This document shows positions 62,095 to 64,000 of a stretch of DNA of 64,000 bases, piece by piece (position 1 is the first letter of the stretch; every line of letters starts with the position of its first letter). Source of the stretch: Carboxylicivirga longa (GTDB lineage Bacteria; Bacteroidota; Bacteroidia; Bacteroidales; Marinilabiliaceae); NCBI RefSeq assembly GCF_050589825.1, contig NZ_JBNGOZ010000008.1, positions 124,001 through 188,000 of the forward strand. Reading direction: 5' to 3'. The notes beneath the pieces were generated by a model. That model did no database searches. It had not been told where the DNA came from and saw only the letters and a list, made by a program, of their open reading frames with translations. A program made the translations under genes and the position numbers.

Positions 62095-63399
62095 TTAATA
62101 TCGTTTTATTTTGGCACCCAATTTTTGCAAACGGCCATCGATATTTTGATATCCTCGATCGATTTGCTCAATATTTTGTATTGTACTTGTTCCCTGCGCC
62201 GACAATGCAGCTATTAACAAAGCCACACCCGCACGAATATCAGGCGATGTGAGTACTGCCCCCCGTAGAGCATTCTCTTTATTAAGACCGATAACGGTTG
62301 CCCTGTGTGGGTCGCAGAGTATAATGCGTGCCCCCATGTCAATGAGCTTATCCACAAAAAACAAACGGCTTTCAAACATTTTTTGATGAATAAGTACACT
62401 GCCTTTCGCCTGTGTTGCCACCACCAGAAATACGCTTAATAAATCGGGCGTGAGTCCCGGCCAGGGTGCATCAGCAATCGTCATTATGGAGCCATCAATA
62501 AAAGTGTCGATCTCATAATTCTCCTGAGCAGGTATAAAAATATCATCGCCCACAAACTGAAGATCAATGCCCATGCGACGGAACATCATAGGGATAATAC
62601 CCAGCTGATCTACTGCGGCATTCTTAATGGTAATCTCAGAACTTGTCATGGCAGCCATACCAATAAAACTACCTATCTCAATCATGTCGGGCAGTATACG
62701 GTGCTCGCAAGCACTCAATTTTTCCACACCAACAATCTCCAGCAAGTTGGATCCAATGCCTTTAATATTCGCACCCATGGCAATGAGCATACGCGACAAC
62801 TGTTGCAGATAAGGCTCACAGGCAGCATTATAAATGGTGGTTTTACCCGGTGTGAGCACCGCCGCCATTAAAATATTAGCCGTTCCAGTTACAGAGGCTT
62901 CATCAAGCAACATATAGGTACCCTTCATCTGAGTTGCCTCTACGGTATAAAAAATATCCTCGGCATCGAAATTAAAATGCGCACCTAATTTTTCAAAACC
63001 AATAAAGTGGGTATCCAGGCGTCGACGTCCAATTTTATCTCCTCCGGGCTTTGGAAAATAAGCCTTGCCATAACGCGCCAGTAGTGGCCCCATAATCATA
63101 ATGGATCCACGCAGCGATGAAGCACGCTTTTTGAAATCCGGTGTTTGCAGGAACTCAAGATTTACATCTGACGCCGTAAAAGCACAGGTGTTACGATCAA
63201 TACGATCGATGACAACGCCCATTTGACCAAGCAAGTCAATGAGGTTATTCACATCCACGATGTCCGGAATATTTGTAATAGTGACTTTTTCGGCCGTGAG
63301 CAGCACAGCACAAATAACCTGCAAGGCCTCATTTTTGGCACCCTGAGGCGTAATCTCTCCTTTCAGGCGGTGACCGCCTTCAATTTCGAAGCAATTCAT
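62095..63399 (-). CDS. murA: UDP-N-acetylglucosamine 1-carboxyvinyltransferase (Asp-type MurA)
   Basis: A 434-residue MurA, making UDP-GlcNAc-enolpyruvate, the first step of peptidoglycan synthesis. The N-terminal GAKNEALQVI (Lys22) and the loop KPGGDKIGRRRLDTH are clear. In that loop the usual catalytic Cys (E. coli Cys115) is Asp121. Asp at this position keeps activity and makes the enzyme insensitive to fosfomycin in other bacteria (for example Mycobacterium and Chlamydia). I recall Asp in other Bacteroidota too. It follows the DUF4290 gene by 27 bases on the same strand, a typical Bacteroidota pairing. Confidence 0.97.
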   Translation of the reverse strand: MNCFEIEGGHRLKGEITPQGAKNEALQVICAVLLTAEKVTITNIPDIVDVNNLIDLLGQMGVVIDRIDRNTCAFTASDVNLEFLQTPDFKKRASSLRGSIMIMGPLLARYGKAYFPKPGGDKIGRRRLDTHFIGFEKLGAHFNFDAEDIFYTVEATQMKGTYMLLDEASVTGTANILMAAVLTPGKTTIYNAACEPYLQQLSRMLIAMGANIKGIGSNLLEIVGVEKLSACEHRILPDMIEIGSFIGMAAMTSSEITIKNAAVDQLGIIPMMFRRMGIDLQFVGDDIFIPAQENYEIDTFIDGSIMTIADAPWPGLTPDLLSVFLVVATQAKGSVLIHQKMFESRLFFVDKLIDMGARIILCDPHRATVIGLNKENALRGAVLTSPDIRAGVALLIAALSAQGTSTIQNIEQIDRGYQNIDGRLQKLGAKIKRY

Positions 63400-63426
63400 A
63401 ACACGTTGATTTGAATAAGTAAAGGC

Positions 63427-64000
63427 TTACTTTTTCTTGGGTTTGTTTTGCGGACGTTTTTTGTTGGTTCGGTTGCGCGGCTGATGCTGTTCTTTTATTT
63501 CTATCAGCCTGGTGCCTTCCTCAACCACCAGTTGATTCTTCGACAGCCGCTTTAAATCATCAAAAATACGATCATCGGTAACCGCATCCTTATTCCAAAC
63601 AGCCAGTGATTTCTTCATGTGATTAGCAATCATCATAATCAGATGCTTACGCTCGGTTTCATCTTCTAATAAAACCGCCTTATCAATCATCTGTTCCACC
63701 AGCTCGCCATAATGCTTATAGCGTATTTTACTGTTTTTATACGGAATCTTATCGGGACGTTTGGTCAGGGTTTCTTTCTCTAGTAGCTGGTAGGGGTATT
63801 CAATATCGAGCTTGAAATCGGCCATGATTGCCAGGTGATCCCATAATTTATGCTTAAAATCATTGACATCACGCAAGTGGGGAAACATATTGCCCATAAT
63901 GCCAATAATTGTATTGGCACATGTCATTCTTTCTTCGCGATCCTCAATGGTTAACGCGTGGTCAACCATTTTTTGAATATGACGACCATATTCGGGCAGA
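63427..64000 (-). CDS. DUF4290 family protein (N-terminus outside the window)
   Basis: The open frame continues past the right edge: upstream of the internal Met at 63969 the codons read LPEYGRHIQKMVDH, which is the usual DUF4290 start region. At least 190 residues are visible: a conserved alpha-helical part (DREERMTCANTIIGIMGNMFPHLRDV, DFKHKLWDHLAIM) and a basic Asn/Lys/Pro-rich tail (KKRPQNKPKKK). The family is restricted to Bacteroidota as far as I recall, and its role is unknown. Its conserved place before murA suggests a link to cell-wall synthesis. Confidence 0.9.
   Translation of the reverse strand, partial: LPEYGRHIQKMVDHALTIEDREERMTCANTIIGIMGNMFPHLRDVNDFKHKLWDHLAIMADFKLDIEYPYQLLEKETLTKRPDKIPYKNSKIRYKHYGELVEQMIDKAVLLEDETERKHLIMMIANHMKKSLAVWNKDAVTDDRIFDDLKRLSKNQLVVEEGTRLIEIKEQHQPRNRTNKKRPQNKPKKK

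Overview
This is a chromosomal window from a Bacteroidota bacterium, probably of the Bacteroidales/Marinilabiliales branch. The sequence supports this through near-perfect TAnnTTTG -7 promoter boxes ahead of many genes, few strong Shine-Dalgarno sites, a TonB-dependent receptor with an N-terminal carboxypeptidase-regulatory-like domain, outer-membrane lipoproteins with short lipoboxes, a phosphate transporter with a C-terminal PhoU-like region, a DUF5723 barrel, and a DUF4290 gene directly upstream of murA. I see no prophage, insertion sequence, CRISPR array, rRNA or tRNA. Most of the window is core metabolism; only a few genes look accessory.

Layout. Positions 1-2477 hold the end of a MoxR-type cluster (partial gene, MoxR ATPase, DUF58 protein). 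At 2647-3330 sits an orphan that looks like a decayed PhnW-type aminotransferase. Then come folA and thyA (folate/dTMP), an exonuclease/endonuclease/phosphatase (EEP) family membrane protein with two rhomboid proteases (4957-7786), mutL with a small membrane-protein gene (7915-10225), a voltage-gated-type K+ channel, gmhA, priA, a metallo-beta-lactamase-fold protein, yifB/comM and ppa.

From 30827 down to 17990 on the minus strand runs one large heme block: hemA-hemC-hemD-hemB-hemL-hemE-hemN-hemH-hemG, then a four-helix cytochrome-b-like membrane protein and a response regulator/histidine kinase pair. It encodes the whole C5 route from glutamyl-tRNA to protoheme. Three of its gene junctions carry periodic or palindromic spacers.

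From 31037 to 40223 (minus) are aroK, parC, parE, a membrane-anchored MutS-family ATPase, obgE, adk and hpt, facing purE (plus). A SPOR lipoprotein follows. A probable phosphate locus (41592-49983) contains a PhoB/PhoR-like pair, a PiT transporter fused to a PhoU-like domain but broken by an apparent one-base deletion, and a TonB receptor with a beta-helix lipoprotein. The final part holds ung, a hexosaminidase and a second glycosidase-like lipoprotein, an FAD oxidoreductase, a lipoprotein/DUF5723 barrel pair, grpE-dnaJ, a TlpA thioredoxin next to a paralogue that has lost its CxxC, then murA (with Asp in place of the catalytic Cys) and DUF4290.

I did not find an unambiguous new system. The best leads are the catalytically dead PhnW-like orphan, the phosphate locus with its outer-membrane receptor and beta-helix partner, the regulator and cytochrome-b-like gene at the end of the heme operon, the recurrent palindromic intergenic spacers, and the redox-dead thioredoxin paralogue. 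Motif and family calls come from reading the translations and from memory of the families; no database search was run.
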